A DNA stretch of 64,000 bases from Ypsolopha sequella (Eukaryota; Arthropoda; Insecta; Lepidoptera; Ypsolophidae). A program made the position numbers and the translations under genes. The stretch spans positions 25,310,069-25,374,068 of the forward strand of contig OW203993.1 of assembly GCA_934047225.1 (NCBI GenBank), written 5' to 3'. Under the pieces are notes generated by a model. It made no database searches and was not told the origin of the DNA. It was given only the letters and a program-made list of their open reading frames with translations. Below, piece after piece: positions 45,901 to 55,028 of the stretch; positions within the stretch are counted from its first letter, which is position 1; every line of letters begins with the position of its first letter.

Positions 45901-47742
45901 TATTCTTTTTAATTCTTTCACTTATGCTATGTATGTACTTCATTTTCAGTTTTTTCTATTTAATTTTTTTTTTAATTTTCGAATTTATGTACTTTATTTT
46001 ATTTCATATGAAGCCTGGGTCCATTTAAAATAACTACACCCAAGTAATACAGAATAAAAAAAAATAATCTTACCATCAATTTCATCAAACTTCTGAATCA
46101 CAGCATTCATTTTTTCTTCAACCAGCCTTGTCTTTTCTGCAGCCATCTCAAGTGGATGGTCCTCGAAGAAATAGTCCCGGAACTTGTAGAGATCAGATAA
46201 TTCTTGCTGAAAAAAGGATTGATTATACACTGACTAGCGATCATAGAGATCGGCATACCAAACGGACAGACAAAAAAGGTCCGATATTTTTGAAATTATT
46301 GATTTAGTGCTCATTATGATTAAAAAGGTTTTAATTTATGGGTTGAGGGAGGGGAGGCGGGGCTTGGTTTTTCTTAACAGATTTCGACTTATACATAATA
46401 CACTTTTTTGTATTAGACTAGGGCAGCATTTCTTAACCTTTTTTGTCCACTGACCCCTTAGGAAATCAAGCACAATTTTAAGGACACCCTTAATAAAAAA
46501 GCAGCAATAAATTTTGGACCGTTTATTTTAGTTCTACAGATTACAAAAAAATATATACTTTTTATAGAATTAAATGAGAATTGAGGATAATTCATGATTT
46601 ATATAAAAACAGCTTACCTCAATACGTGTTATGATCGGGAAAGCCGACCAGTTTCAGCAGTTTTAGACTACCTTCATCTGGGTGAGTGAAGACGTTTACG
46701 CGACGACGTTACGCCTCACACTGATATACATTTTCATATAAAATATGTTACAGAGAAGGTTGGTGCTGCTTTTTTGCAACTAAATCATGATTGTTTATAA
46801 CAAATTTATGATTATTAAATGGTCCATAGATTAGGCTGCGGACCCCCCATACATATATGCTTGAGGACCCCTAGGGGTCAGCGGACCACAGGTTAAGAAA
46901 CGCTGGACTAGGGGAACTTGTTTCATAATGTTGAAACTTAACCTAACCTAGATTTTCAAAACAGATTTCGACCAATACGTTAAACATCTTTTTGTAAGCA
47001 TGTGTAAACAGTGGGCAAATTGGGTCCAAGCGCCACCAAGATCAAGACATATTTTAAGGACATAAAGGACAGTTGTAGTGTCGATAAGAGCACACTGGGA
47101 AAAAAAAACTTCAAAACACGAAAAAAAAAATTTTCGCTTTTCAATGTAGGTAGTCTTCAAGCAAGCGAAACCAATCAAAATAAAATCTTGGCGGTGCTTG
47201 GACCAACTCCCATACAAGTTTGCCCACTGTCATTTCGCATAGTAGATCTATAAATGGAAAACCTTTATGCCAAAAACATATACTAATGGGATTCCTAATC
47301 AACAGACGTGCCCCCTTTTCGACACTCTGACCGACCATATTATTTATATGGTCGGTCAGAGTGTCGAAAAGGACCGACCATAGTTTTAATATTTGTTTTA
47401 TCAATAATATTATTAATTATTAGTCCTAATTTAATTAGAATTTTATTAAGTTGTATTCATTATGTTCTCAGAACATTATTATTCATCAGTGATTATGTTG
47501 AAAAACAAATTGAGTAAAAAGATTGCGATCTCCCTCGCAGACCTTTTTAGTGCCCGGGCCCATGCATTCAATCTATGGTTAGGGCTGCTCCCTAACCATA
47601 GATTGAAGTTTTAATAGGAATTAAGGCAGATCTACAGAGTTTTTGCAAGAAAATAAGAAATGTAAATAAGTACCGCTAACTGTTCCATAAGTGCGTCAAC
47701 ATTTTCGATTTTAAGCGCTTCTTGATCCGGCTCCTTTGCCAT
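30877..47742 (-). CDS. TTC5: TTC5 / Strap, complete nine-exon gene
   Basis: Exons in transcript order (minus): 47742-47674, 46206-46074, 43848-43628, 42613-42479, 41635-41465, 37823-37638, 34347-34202, 33407-33275, 30996-30877. Total 1314 nt, 437 aa, close to the human protein (about 440). All junctions are GT-AG and in phase. Residues 1-305 are helical TPR repeats (for example KAVKLNPRLVDAWNELGECYW and WSVLGNAHLCRYF). Residues 306-437 are the OB-fold (VVLGKVVGSV, FALVDSG, GVIIGDSVAIP, VLLVNGKK), the known TTC5 layout. TTC5 is a p300/stress-response cofactor and recognises nascent tubulin chains to trigger tubulin mRNA decay. Start ATG in strong context (CACCATGGC). Introns total about 15.5 kb and are full of MITEs. 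No frameshift or stop, so probably functional. Confidence 0.97.
31359..31556. repeat. 22-bp minisatellite, nine units
   Basis: ACCTAGATATTCTGTAATCC plus AA, nine perfectly phased copies with a single T-to-C change in the eighth. In TTC5 intron 8. Confidence 0.98.
31869..32291. mobile_element. TTAA-flanked MITE, family A copy 4
   Basis: TTAA at 31869-31872 and 32288-32291. Nearly the same as 179-588. Its flanks (ACCATTTCGAGATTTTGGTT and AAGAAGCCG...) occur without the insert at about 49000-49060, where a single TTAA (49026-49029) remains. Confidence 0.9.
32292..33270. other. TTC5 intron DNA, no gene seen
   Basis: Its first 250 bp resemble 49030-49200 (an older dispersed repeat with ATGATGATGAATATTTTTAC). 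The rest is AT-rich without features. Confidence 0.5.
33275..33407 (-). CDS. TTC5: TTC5 exon 8
   Basis: Residues 354-398: FTFALVDSGMECVSVTVYNW...GVIIGDSVAIPAP...HDVL, core of the OB-fold. Donor GTGAGT, acceptor TTTCCAG. Confidence 0.95.
33438..33785 (+). pseudogene. LINE C-terminal tail, second family, in TTC5 intron 7
   Basis: Same tail as 28355-28676, ending (TGGA)n; its 5' end lies only about 30 bp from the exon 8 acceptor. Confidence 0.75.
33855..34016. mobile_element. Palindromic MITE
   Basis: Arms of about 45 bp: GGCCAGTTGCAGAAAGGGTT and complement. Confidence 0.8.
34202..34347 (-). CDS. TTC5: TTC5 exon 7
   Basis: Residues 306-353: SIDKKMLDQYSSPSHIHVSI...VVLGKVVGSVHSDNLVP. Start of the OB-fold; leaves two bases. 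Confidence 0.95.
34706..35502. mobile_element. Foldback element of about 800 bp
   Basis: Arms of about 150 bp: left CCTGGACCTGGCTGCAGTCC...CCGTCACCTGGTACATTTTC, right the diverged complement (GAAAATGCATCAGGTGACGG...AGGACCGCAGCCAGGTCCGG). TTC5 intron 6. Confidence 0.8.
35520..35745. repeat. Cluster of CCAACGAGT(T/C)ACAC motifs in both orientations
   Basis: The motif or its complement occurs about seven times (near 35525, 35560, 35604, 35637, 35665, 35717). In the minus frame this repeats VTRWD/VTGW-like words, but I take it as a DNA repeat. Confidence 0.55.
35885..36480. mobile_element. TIR element with an internal-deletion sister
   Basis: Left end CCGCGTTCCGAAATAGAATT, right end AATTCTATTACGGACCGCAG. 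The segment at 56380-56475 carries the same two ends with almost no middle. AACTTGGCATAGTTTGG... at 35835 and GGGGCCGAGGTGG at 36471 recur at 36808-36875. Confidence 0.55.
36468..36646 (+). pseudogene. BEL/Pao pol fragment (RT/RNase H connection)
   Basis: The frame reads GLAGPIVIKAKLFMQKLWLS...LDWDSSLPEHL, a stretch conserved after the RT domain of BEL/Pao elements (..GLLxPxxIKAKxxxQxLW..LxWD..). Only about 55 residues remain, ending at TAG. TTC5 intron 6. Confidence 0.65.
36900..37636. other. TTC5 intron DNA with LINE-like debris
   Basis: About 37300-37600 includes a weak LINE-tail resemblance (AGTGGCACTGGGCTAGTCAT, GCACTGGACAAATATGGACTG). No intact frame. Confidence 0.45.
37638..37823 (-). 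CDS. TTC5: TTC5 exon 6
   Basis: Residues 244-305: ALKYDEQYSTALDSFSRACL LDPTWDVP... then RGKIKAKKLQQMVQ, the last TPR and the basic linker typical of TTC5. Confidence 0.96.
38036..38706. repeat. Dispersed lepidopteran-type repeat with nested MITE
   Basis: Starts CCGGCTAAGTGCTAGTCGGA CTCGCGCACGAAGGGTTCC and ends GACTACGGAACCCTA; AGACAGACGGACATGG near the end. A 123-bp MITE is nested at 38099-38221 (ends ACAGATCGCGCCAAACTT / AGTTTGGCGCGATCTGT). Confidence 0.65.
39092..39601. mobile_element. MITE-like element
   Basis: Inverted ends TAGGGCCACTGAGTGATGGC and its near-complement GCCATCACTCAGTGGCTCTA. Confidence 0.7.
39692..39833. mobile_element. MITE family F, copy 1
   Basis: Ends TCGATTCGG / CCGAATCGA, with CTTAACTTATTTGACAGGAC and its complement inside. 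Other copies 45103-45263 and 48449-48615. Confidence 0.8.
40470..40665. mobile_element. Palindromic element
   Basis: Arms TTAATTAAATGGTTTTAAG and GACCCCTTAGTGGGGTCGTC pair with the right arm. A remnant of one arm is at about 54700. Confidence 0.75.
40666..41029. other. TTC5 intron DNA, no feature seen
   Basis: AT-rich, A-tracts only. Confidence 0.4.
41030..41446. mobile_element. TTAA-flanked MITE, family A copy 5, beside a splice donor
   Basis: TTAA at 41030-41033 and 41443-41446. A diverged copy in the orientation of A2/A3 (TCGATAGAAATAATTATCGA, CCGTCCCTCTCGCACTGCGG). Its right end is 18 nt from the donor of TTC5 exon 5. Confidence 0.8.
41465..41635 (-). CDS. TTC5: TTC5 exon 5
   Basis: Residues 187-243: DPSDGLSWSVLGNAHLCRYF...MGAYKQAALD...LYFNNGV. 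TPR repeat. Phase 0 both sides. Confidence 0.96.
41640..42058. other. TTC5 intron DNA, no gene seen
   Basis: No repeat with clear ends and no coding. Confidence 0.4.
42061..42223. mobile_element. MITE family E, copy 2
   Basis: 163 bp, same ends as 11748-11910, with TA on both sides (42059-42060, 42224-42225), as for Tc1/mariner-type MITEs. Confidence 0.88.
42479..42613 (-). CDS. TTC5: TTC5 exon 4
   Basis: Residues 142-186: ERNRVALRCLSIVLRQDASR ... AKEAVSQ. Confidence 0.95.
42906..43316. repeat. Direct repeat of about 95 bp
   Basis: AGTGTGGTATCAAATAAAAG ... CACCTGTTTTCTAA occurs at 42906-43002 and 43222-43315. Confidence 0.8.
43628..43848 (-). CDS. TTC5: TTC5 exon 3
   Basis: Residues 68-141: ENEIPIANRAQYLYCKGRTY ... 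CLSKAVKLNPRLVDAWNELG ECYWKNLNIKDAKSSFEGALKQ. The most recognisable TTC5 segment, two TPRs. Confidence 0.97.
43890..44296. pseudogene. LINE 3' end with (GAATTT)n tail
   Basis: Ends AAATAAACTTTTTGAATTTG with three to four GAATTT units; GC-rich upstream segment (GGGCTCGGTTGGTGATC). No intact coding. Confidence 0.5.
44301..44558. mobile_element. MITE with long TIRs
   Basis: Ends TACAAGGTGACTCTTTGATC / GATCAAAAAGTCACCTTGTA; arms of over 90 bp. Confidence 0.85.
44965..45395. mobile_element. Palindromic element interrupted by MITE family F copy 2
   Basis: Outer arms GTGGCGTGCATAGAACTTTT and complement. MITE F copy at 45103-45263 (TATCGATTCGGC / CACCGAATCGGTA) fills the centre. Confidence 0.8.
46074..46206 (-). 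CDS. TTC5: TTC5 exon 2
   Basis: Residues 24-67: QELSDLYKFRDYFFEDHPLE ... AVIQKFDEID; ends with one base of the next codon. Confidence 0.94.
46424..46905. mobile_element. hAT-type MITE with 8-bp duplication and a nested Penelope tail
   Basis: Ends CAGCATTTCTTAACC / GGTTAAGAAACGCTG; GACTAGGG at 46416-46423 and 46906-46913. In TTC5 intron 1. The interior holds 161 bp of Penelope 3' end. Confidence 0.9.
46563..46723 (-). mobile_element. 5'-truncated Penelope-like tail
   Basis: Matches the outer end of 59493-59655 almost base for base (TATAGAATTAAATGAG to GACGTTACGCCTCACACTG), including the hammerhead-like segment (46613-46686, minus). Confidence 0.88.
47004..47232. mobile_element. MITE-like inverted repeat
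   Basis: Ends CAGTGGGCAAATTGGGTCC and GTTTGCCCACTG with GGTCCAAGCGCCACCAAG inside both arms. Confidence 0.7.
47307..47371. repeat. Near-perfect palindrome
   Basis: 27-bp arms (CCTTTTCGACACTCTGACCG...) separated by 7-11 bp. TTC5 intron 1. Confidence 0.85.
47674..47742 (-). CDS. TTC5: TTC5 exon 1 (start codon)
   Basis: Residues 1-23: MAKEPDQEALKIENVDALME QLA. Start context CACCATGGC; donor GTACTT. Confidence 0.9.
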
Positions 47743-47891
47743 GGTGAATGATTTTACATGTACAAAACACGAGGAAGAACAGTAATTACAATATTTGATC
47801 CAGTGGTCTCACAAAAGTGAAAAATGTTAATAAATAAAAAATACAGATGAGAACGACTCAATGATGATGGATCCTTTGATTGACTTATGAT

Positions 47892-48311
47892 CAGGGTTGG
47901 ATTCAGACCCTCGGAAAATTATTGTCTATGGAAATTAAAAATATACTACTTGGCTAAAATTATACTACGTTTCGTTTTTCGTCGATTTTTCTTTTGAATT
48001 AAAATAAAATATCGTATTTGTTAGTGATTTTTTTTTATTTTACTAAAAATATTCATAATTTTATAAAATAGCCTATTTGTTAGTGAAATTTAAAAAAAAA
48101 AATTACTAAGAATATTCATAACGCACAGAAATTCCCTATATTGTAGGGTAAATGTAAAAAAGCAAAACGTCTCAACCAATAAAACAAGTCGGTCGGCCTG
48201 AAGATAAAATTATGGTATTTTTACGTAGTATAGTTCTATTACGATACTACATACTACATGTCATGAAAATATGGTACAAATAGTATAATTATATTACGAA
48301 ATCCAACCCTG
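47892..48311. mobile_element. hAT-type MITE just upstream of TTC5
   Basis: 420 bp with ends CAGGGTTGGATTC / GAAATCCAACCCTG and 8-bp duplication CTTATGAT (47884-47891, 48312-48319). Its nearer end is about 140 bp from the TTC5 start codon. Confidence 0.88.
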
Positions 48312-48448
48312 CTTATGATGAGGTTCGATTCGATGCGTGCGTTCATAAACTCTGCCTGCCGGCCCGTGTTATTTTTGCTACTTTGCGACAAACTCACAGA
48401 GTGACACAGTTTCCATACCGTCACTTTTACACTCGTTAAAAATACAGA

Positions 48449-48615
48449 CTGATTCGGTGAAGCACTCTTAACTTATTTGACATGAATTGACAGGACTAAA
48501 CTTAATTTAAGTAATCTGTCCATGTCTTTTCGATTAAGAACGAAAACGACAGGACGCTTAAAATAAGGTTAGTCCTGTCAAATAAGTTAAGACGTGTTGT
48601 GCCGAATCGATACCA
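48449..48615. mobile_element. MITE family F, copy 3
   Basis: Ends GATTCGGTGAAGCAC / TGCCGAATCGATA; a small internal insertion relative to the other copies. Confidence 0.8.
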
Positions 48616-48699
48616 ATATCTGTAGAAATTTGTGTGATAAGAAAGTGATATTTTTTATTTTCTCTTTCTAAGATTCTCTAGTTTCGTCATTGTTTTACT

Positions 48700-48985
48700 T
48701 AACAATAATAATAATAATATAACGTTTATTGCGAGCATCTAGGCCCATATCACAAAATTACAAATAAGCAAACAAACATACATACACTTTTAAAAGGTTA
48801 ACAATAAGACATTACAATAAAATAAACACAACTTTATAAACTTACAAAATAAAACATCAAAAACATGTAAAGCTCGAATACAGAAATCAATATGAACTAT
48901 TACTATTTATATGTACATGAACCCAGTGTTTTATAGCATGGCTGTCCAGTCTATTGGTTAAAGAATTCGCATAGATTAAAATATG
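48700..48985. mobile_element. Retroposon 3' end with (AAT)n tail
   Basis: Starts (AATAAT)n then ATAACGTTTATTGCGAGCATC, typical of a minus-strand LINE 3' end. Confidence 0.5.
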
Positions 48986-48989
48986 TTAA

Positions 48990-49840
48990 GGTGTGTTAAT
49001 TCGAAAACCATTTCGAGATTTAGGTTTAATAAGCCGTATTTTAGAACTTTTGTTCTGAAAAACCTTATGATGATGAATATTTTTACGAAAAAGCTTGCAA
49101 CTTTCATTTGACCTTCGTGTGACGTCACTTGACTGAAGGCTGTATAGAAATGTGTCGCTTGCCATCAAGTTAAAAAATATTACTGTCAGAGTCACAGAAC
49201 AGAACATGAAGTCCATGTCTGGGCCACAGTATAAATATAACTGAACGCAGTAAGTGTTGCTGTCTTGTTACGAAATCCCAGATTGATCGGTTAATTTTAT
49301 TTGTTATGAAGTAACGCATTATTAAAATAAATATAATTTTTGATGACAACAATTTCTGTGATGGATTAATATTGACAATCATACATGAGAGATACCAAAT
49401 ATAATGATGTATGTATGTATGTATGTATGAATTGTTGTGTGTTTGTCCGACCATAACTCGAGTATCGTTGATCGGAACGACATGAAATTTGAATTTTTAA
49501 GTTCGAGCCAAATCGGTCAAGATCGAATCGCGAGTTCATAGTTCGTGGCGAACGACTAGTTTATTTGCCTTTTAAAATTTAATAACCGAGATGGTAGGGC
49601 GTTAAATTTCAGCCAAATATACGTCACGTGATTAATAGGCACCTCTTGTGACTGACAAAGTACAGTTTAGGGTTTTTTTCATTTTAGGTATCAGGCCTAA
49701 AATGAGTCATGTGACGTAACATCCGGAAATTCTTTAAAAAATCACAAATAAATAATAATTAATTTAAATACCATAATATTGAAAACTTTGATCAAAAAGC
49801 GCGTAAATTCTCTAAAAAAAAATTAAAAAAAATAACTGTT
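48990..49840. repeat. Older dispersed repeat; carries the empty site for MITE A4
   Basis: Shares ACCATTTCGAGATTTAGGTT and the following about 150 bp with 31840-32500. Single TTAA at 49026-49029. A (ATGT)n run at 49408-49428. Confidence 0.65.
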
Positions 49841-50314
49841 TTTAATTAAGCTACGCGAATTCAAAACAGAGTTAGAGCTACCGCGCAATCTACAGAGCAT
49901 CAACGCGCATCTCTTACGGATTATGGTAAAGAAACAATCTGTGTGCGCATCAGCGAACATTCCTTTGGCACTGCATGTGCGTGGCAGCCCAAACAATGCT
50001 CTGAATGCGTTGTTATACAGAACGCGAAGGGCATTATACGATTTCTTTGTATAGGTATTTAGTCCATAAACTACATGAGTAAAAAGAAGTGCAGCATGCT
50101 CGGAATAGTGTCAATTTGACCTCTGCTGTGCAGCGACTAAATCTGCGCGCTATCATATTGGCCCTGGCTGATAATGCCCTTCGCTCCCTTTCAATATCCG
50201 CATCATCACGTAGATCCTCTGTTACTAGGTGTCTTAAATATTTGAACATTTTAACTCTATTAAGGGAAGTACCGTAAAGGGTTATAGATGGTACATACCA
50301 CATTCCATCTTATA

Positions 50315-51474
50315 CGAGGGGTATGCCAAAAGAAGTTAGATACTCTTTACTCCTTTGATTGACACTGGCAAGTTATACATCATCTTATAGGCTGGTTGTT
50401 TGTTGATATATCTAAAAATAGAACGCACATCATTTCTTTTTTTTTTATTCGGATGAGCATCATTTTTCCGAGAATCTGGCGGGAATTCGCTTGCAGCAAT
50501 CGAGCTCAGTCGAAGTGATTGTCGCGCTATGATTTATTATGACTGCTGCCAACCGCGGTCACAGAAGAAAACGTTCGTATAGTCGAAAAACTTATTCGCG
50601 AAAACCAACGAATTATGTATGTAGAGCTGGAGCAAGAACAGAGAATTGGATCAGCAGCAATGCAAACCATAATTCACGACCACCTTTCTCTCCGTAAATG
50701 TTGTTTGAGATGGGTGCCGCACAAATTTACCGATGAGCAGAAAGACTGTCGGTTGGATTGGTGCCTATTCATGATAGATAAATTCGACGGTGGTGAGAAA
50801 AAAAATGTGTATGATATACTGACTGGTGATGAAACATGGCTTTATAACTATGATCCCGAAACAAAGTGACATTCGACTGTATGGTGCTTTGAAGATGAAC
50901 CAACTCCAACGAAATGTCGCCGTGCACGAAGCACACAGAAACAAATGGTCGCCTCGTTTTTTAGAAAAACGGATCATATTGCTACTGTAGTGCTAGAGAA
51001 TCAAAGAACGATTAACTCCGAATGGTATGTGACAGTTTGTGCTCCAACAGTAATATCAGCTTGGTGTGACAAGCGACCGAAGTCAGGAATCCGACGCCTT
51101 CTCGGGCACCACGACAATGCGGCGTCGCACACGTCTGCCAAAACACTTGACTTTTTCGACTCAAAAAATGCGTCAATCCTCCCTCACTCACCACATTCCC
51201 CTGACCTAGCACCTTGTGATTTTACCTGTTTCCAAAAATCAAAGAAAAAATTAAGGGGAAGAAGTTTGAAAGCAAAGAAGATGCACTGGCTGCCTATATT
51301 TTCGAGATTTCTGAGGTGTCTAAAGAAGAGTGGTCATTGGTATTTTCCAATTAGTTCAGACGTATGGAAAAGTGTATACGTGCTCAGGGTGAATACTTCG
51401 AAAAGATCGATACTTGTAATAAAGAATAAATTTTATAATTTTTGAGTATCTAATTTCTTTTGGCATGCCCCTCG
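50315..51474 (+). mobile_element. mariner transposon, decayed
   Basis: 1160 bp with about 30-bp TIRs (CGAGGGGTATGCCAAAAGAA / TTTCTTTTGGCATGCCCCTCG, imperfect) and TA on both sides (50313-50314, 51475-51476). Inserted in a LINE relic. Confidence 0.95.
50615..51445 (+). pseudogene. mariner transposase, broken frame
   Basis: Two fragments. 50615-50869 has DILTGDETWLYNYDPETK with the first catalytic Asp (GDETW). 50945-51445 has the second Asp (LGHHDNAASHTSAKT) and SPDLAPCDF with the third, the mariner D,D34D pattern. A stop at 50867-50869, a shifted C-terminus and a missing N-terminal helix-turn-helix start make it inactive. Confidence 0.9.
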
Positions 51475-52227
51475 TATGTATCTGACCGTACATCCCCCCA
51501 TTTCACAAAGTTTTCTTGATTGAGGTACCAGAACTTTAGAATGTTTAAAAGTTCGGTGGGCATTTGAAGCTTTTCTAATTTTTGCCACAAGATGTCATAA
51601 GAAACCAAGTCGAAAGCTTTGGATAAATCCAAGAAACAAGCGTAAATGGGAGTTTTCCGGTCAGTATAGTACTCGACAGTTTGCTTTAAACTCAGAACAG
51701 CACTTTCAGTTGACAGCTCAGACCTAAATCCAAACTGGGCATCGTGTAGTTTTATATATTTGTCAGGTCGAGGACTTTAGCTACAATTGTTACAAGTGAT
51801 ATCGGCCTACAGTTAGATTTCGCGGATATGTCACCTGTTTTGTTCTACACTATCAGGACTACGGCTGTTTTCATGAGTTCAGGAGGAAGATATGAGTGAT
51901 TGATGCAGAGGTTGAAAATCATACCTAGCACCCTAGGTAAATGAAGACCTGCGTTTTGGAGATGTTCTATAATATTATTTTTTTGTTTACTTAAAACCTC
52001 CACCTGCCCCTGCAGTTAATACTAAACCATGTACTGGCACCCACGGGTCAGGCTATGCCTATATTGGGGCCACAAAATTATTTATTGTTTTCGGTTAAGA
52101 CATTTCTCGGTGAAATAAATATATATTTTGATTTTGATTTTGAAAGCGCTACATAGGTGGTGTAAATAAAAACATTGACCCCTGCGTTTGGTTGATAGAA
52201 GTATTCGTCTAATTTACTTTTAAAGTA

Positions 52228-52345
52228 ACAAAAAAGCGGCAGTTACTCAGGGGTAGAACGCTGGCCTTTTAATTTTGAAATCCAGGCTCAATCTCCGGTA
52301 GGGCATGCACCAATGAGTTTTTCGAAATTCACATAATGTGCATAG
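52228..52345 (+). mobile_element. tRNA-derived SINE fragment
   Basis: A-box-like AGTTACTCAGGGGTAGAACG and B-box-like GGCTCAATCTCCGG, followed by CACCAATGAGTTTTTCGAAAT, which resembles lepidopteran SINE bodies. Confidence 0.65.
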
Positions 52346-52349
52346 TATA

Positions 52350-53400
52350 ATTATATAATATTAAGTTCTATTTCATACGTTATATACGACAACCGCATTG
52401 TATTTTGATAAATAAACCAGACTTGCATATTGACTGCGACTGCAATAAAAATATAGTGTGAGAAGAACATAACAAAAGTAGGTTACGATAATGTGCATAA
52501 GGGTGTATAGATGCGTGTAAGTGCTTATCGTAATATAATTGAGAGCGTGTATAAGGAATACACGGCACGGGTGAATGCGTGGCACTCAACTGACTCGAGT
52601 GCTGTCGAAGGGGCGCGCCGCCGCACTGTAGGTATGTTTTTCGGGTCACATGACTAAGTGAGACAGGCCTGTTACTTCACCACAGAAGTGATGAATTAAG
52701 CGATACGATACCCGTCAAAAGACCTTGGGACTCATACATAACGTATGCCCAATTTGGATGTACTGTCAGTGTAGATCAAACACACACCTGACTATTTATT
52801 ATTTACGTCACATTTTTCAAGTTAGCTTACATAAAAATCTCATAGATTTCACTATCTAACGAAACAGGTACAGCTTTTTCCTTTTCACTTCTCTTAAATC
52901 TGTTTTAAGTGCTGCTAGAGATCAAGAGCCGTAGTATTTGCTTATAATGATACTAGTTTTGAGCAGATCAGTTCAAAAAATCAGTTTTGCCAAAGGTATC
53001 CAAGTCCAATATCGCCTTCGTTATTAGTGTCTAAATAGTTAAATCTTCTTAAGCAGTAGAAATCGTTGTCCAGATAATATTCGGTCACAGATAGTAGGTA
53101 TTGATAATAAAGTTATCCACGCAAAAAATTATAACAAAACAAAGACAGTGAAAGCATAGAATGTTATAACTGACAGCCAGATCATCAGATCAGATCAATC
53201 AAAAATGACTATGATTTGTTTTTAGTCTTTTGGAAAGGCTCATTTAGCCAAGAGATTATGTAATTTTTCAAGTCCTTAGACACCGCCATCTATGGAAATT
53301 TAATGAGAACTAGCCTGGAAAACGGCTTATTGAACGTACTAGTGCGTACTAGTAGAGTACCGCTTGCGGCATTCCATACACTTTCATTTTATTTTGGCAC
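52350..53400. other. Intergenic, no gene seen
   Basis: No coding potential; short ORFs around 52373-52649 look random. No clear repeat ends. Confidence 0.4.
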
Positions 53401-53408
53401 GATCCCGC

Positions 53409-53951
53409 CAATGTTGCCAACTTAGTGCTTTCGGCACTAGATCTAGTGCATTTCTTGATGTTTTAACGCTCAAAATTCCATAACAGTGCCTAGTGCCTTA
53501 ACTAGCGCATTTTTAAAAGTCTGCAGTTTATCATGCACGTTGGTAAAAACAAAACCAATCAATGGCGCGTTCTGAAACACAGTTAAACTTCAGAACCCCC
53601 CCTCTGAGGTATTATGATAAAAAGATGATAATCTAAAAGCAAAAAAAAAAGAGTGAGCTCTATTACGTTCCATTTCATACTTTTTTCCGCGGTTCGAAAG
53701 AGATGTACAAGTTTAAATTCCAACAATCAACTCCTAGGCCCTCATCAACTGCTGGTTCTTCAACTTCTCAAACAGCAACCGTGAATTCAGACCATGATTC
53801 CAAATCTGATTCTCAATAAAAACATCTTTTTAAAAAAACTTTGATTGATTTTATTTATTTGGTGCTCTTTTATCAAAATTAGCACAACCCTAGTGCATTT
53901 TAGGGTTTGTTTAGCGCATTTCTTACAATAGCATAGCAGTTGGCAACACTG
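53409..53951. mobile_element. hAT-type element remnant with 8-bp duplication
   Basis: 543 bp; ends CAATGTTGCCAACT / AGTTGGCAACACTG; GATCCCGC at 53401-53408 and 53952-53959. A short Ser/Thr-rich ORF end (about 53703-53819) may be the last exon of a transposase. A piece of the same end is at about 38870. Confidence 0.88.
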
Positions 53952-54302
53952 GATCCCGCTCGCACGGTTGATGATTGGTGGTTGGTGGTGGGAAATATGC
54001 TCTGTGGTGGGAAAGTAAAGTAAAGTAAAGTCCCTCCCTATTTTAGGTACCTACCTAGGTACTTTACTTTTTTTGAACAAACAAATTGTTTATTTTGATG
54101 AACGTCGTCCAAAGGGGGTAAGGTACAGTCGGTCGGTTGTGAACTCGTGAACAGTCCCGAAACCAACACGTCAATAATTGGTGTAGTGCAAAAAGTACCT
54201 ACGAAACGAAACAGTGGCAAGAAGTAATTAATTATACTTACATTTTAGATTTTGTACGTTAAAGTAAACATATAGGTAAGTACCTAAATAATTCCCACTA
54301 CA

Positions 54303-54680
54303 CCCGAAAATAGAGTTAACATTGAAATGACAAACTTAACCTATTTAATTTACCTTTTTGCTCTCATCGGTGTTATATATTTAGGTCGGAGTGTAGATAA
54401 GGGGGCTTTTTTCCCATAGTGCCCCCTTTTCTACACCCCAACCTATATTTATGTTATACTAGAGACTCGGTGAAGGTAGAGGAGGGTGTGTTTGTTGGTT
54501 AGTGTTGTCTGTTTAGTCCGGCTCCGTAGTTGTTGTCAACAAACACACCCTCCTCTACCTTCATTGAGTCTCTAGTATAACATAAATATATAATACAGAT
54601 GAAAGCAAAAAGGTAAATTAAATAGTTTAAGAAAATAGGTTAAGTTTGTCATTTTAATGTTAACTCTATTTTGTTTATGA
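54303..54680. mobile_element. Large palindrome upstream of the first zinc-finger gene
   Basis: Nested inverted repeats. Outer arms contain TAACCTATTTAATTTACC... and complement. Inner arms ACTAGAGACTCGGTGAAGG T and GGAGGGTGTGTTTGTTG with complements (54453-54590). A further hairpin sits at 54394-54437 (GTGTAGATAAGGGGGC / GCCCCCTTTTCTACAC). Confidence 0.75.
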
Positions 54681-55028
54681 TATATTTCATATTCGACTGA
54701 CAACGATCCCAAGTGGGTCGAAATATATATCGAAAGTTTTCTTTTTTATTTAATTTTTACTATAATATCAAACAGTTAAAAAGCTTTTATTAAGTAAAAA
54801 TATTTATTATCACATTTTTGACCAGGTTTATGTACTGTACGTTTTCACTCAGGTGGTTGTGGAACGGTTAACAGTAAAATTTTACATTTACCCGGCCATT
54901 TAGGAACGCAAACATAGAATAGTTTGCCCAAGTTTGCCTTAAAAGTTGTGGTTGGTACAGTATTTAGATGAACAAATACTTGTTAATTTTATTTTTTACC
55001 TGTTGCAGTAATACCAGCATCGACAAAG

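Larger units (their letters stand above)
49860..51960 (-). pseudogene. LINE reverse transcriptase relic split by a mariner
   Basis: Minus strand, in two parts. 51475-51960 includes MDLSKAFDLVSYDILWQKLE. 49860-50312 reads VPSITLYGTSLNRVKMFKYL RHLVTEDLRDDADIERERRA LSARANM... . The segment between (with the YxDD box) is missing apart from the mariner, so the LINE had already lost part of its RT. Confidence 0.8.
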
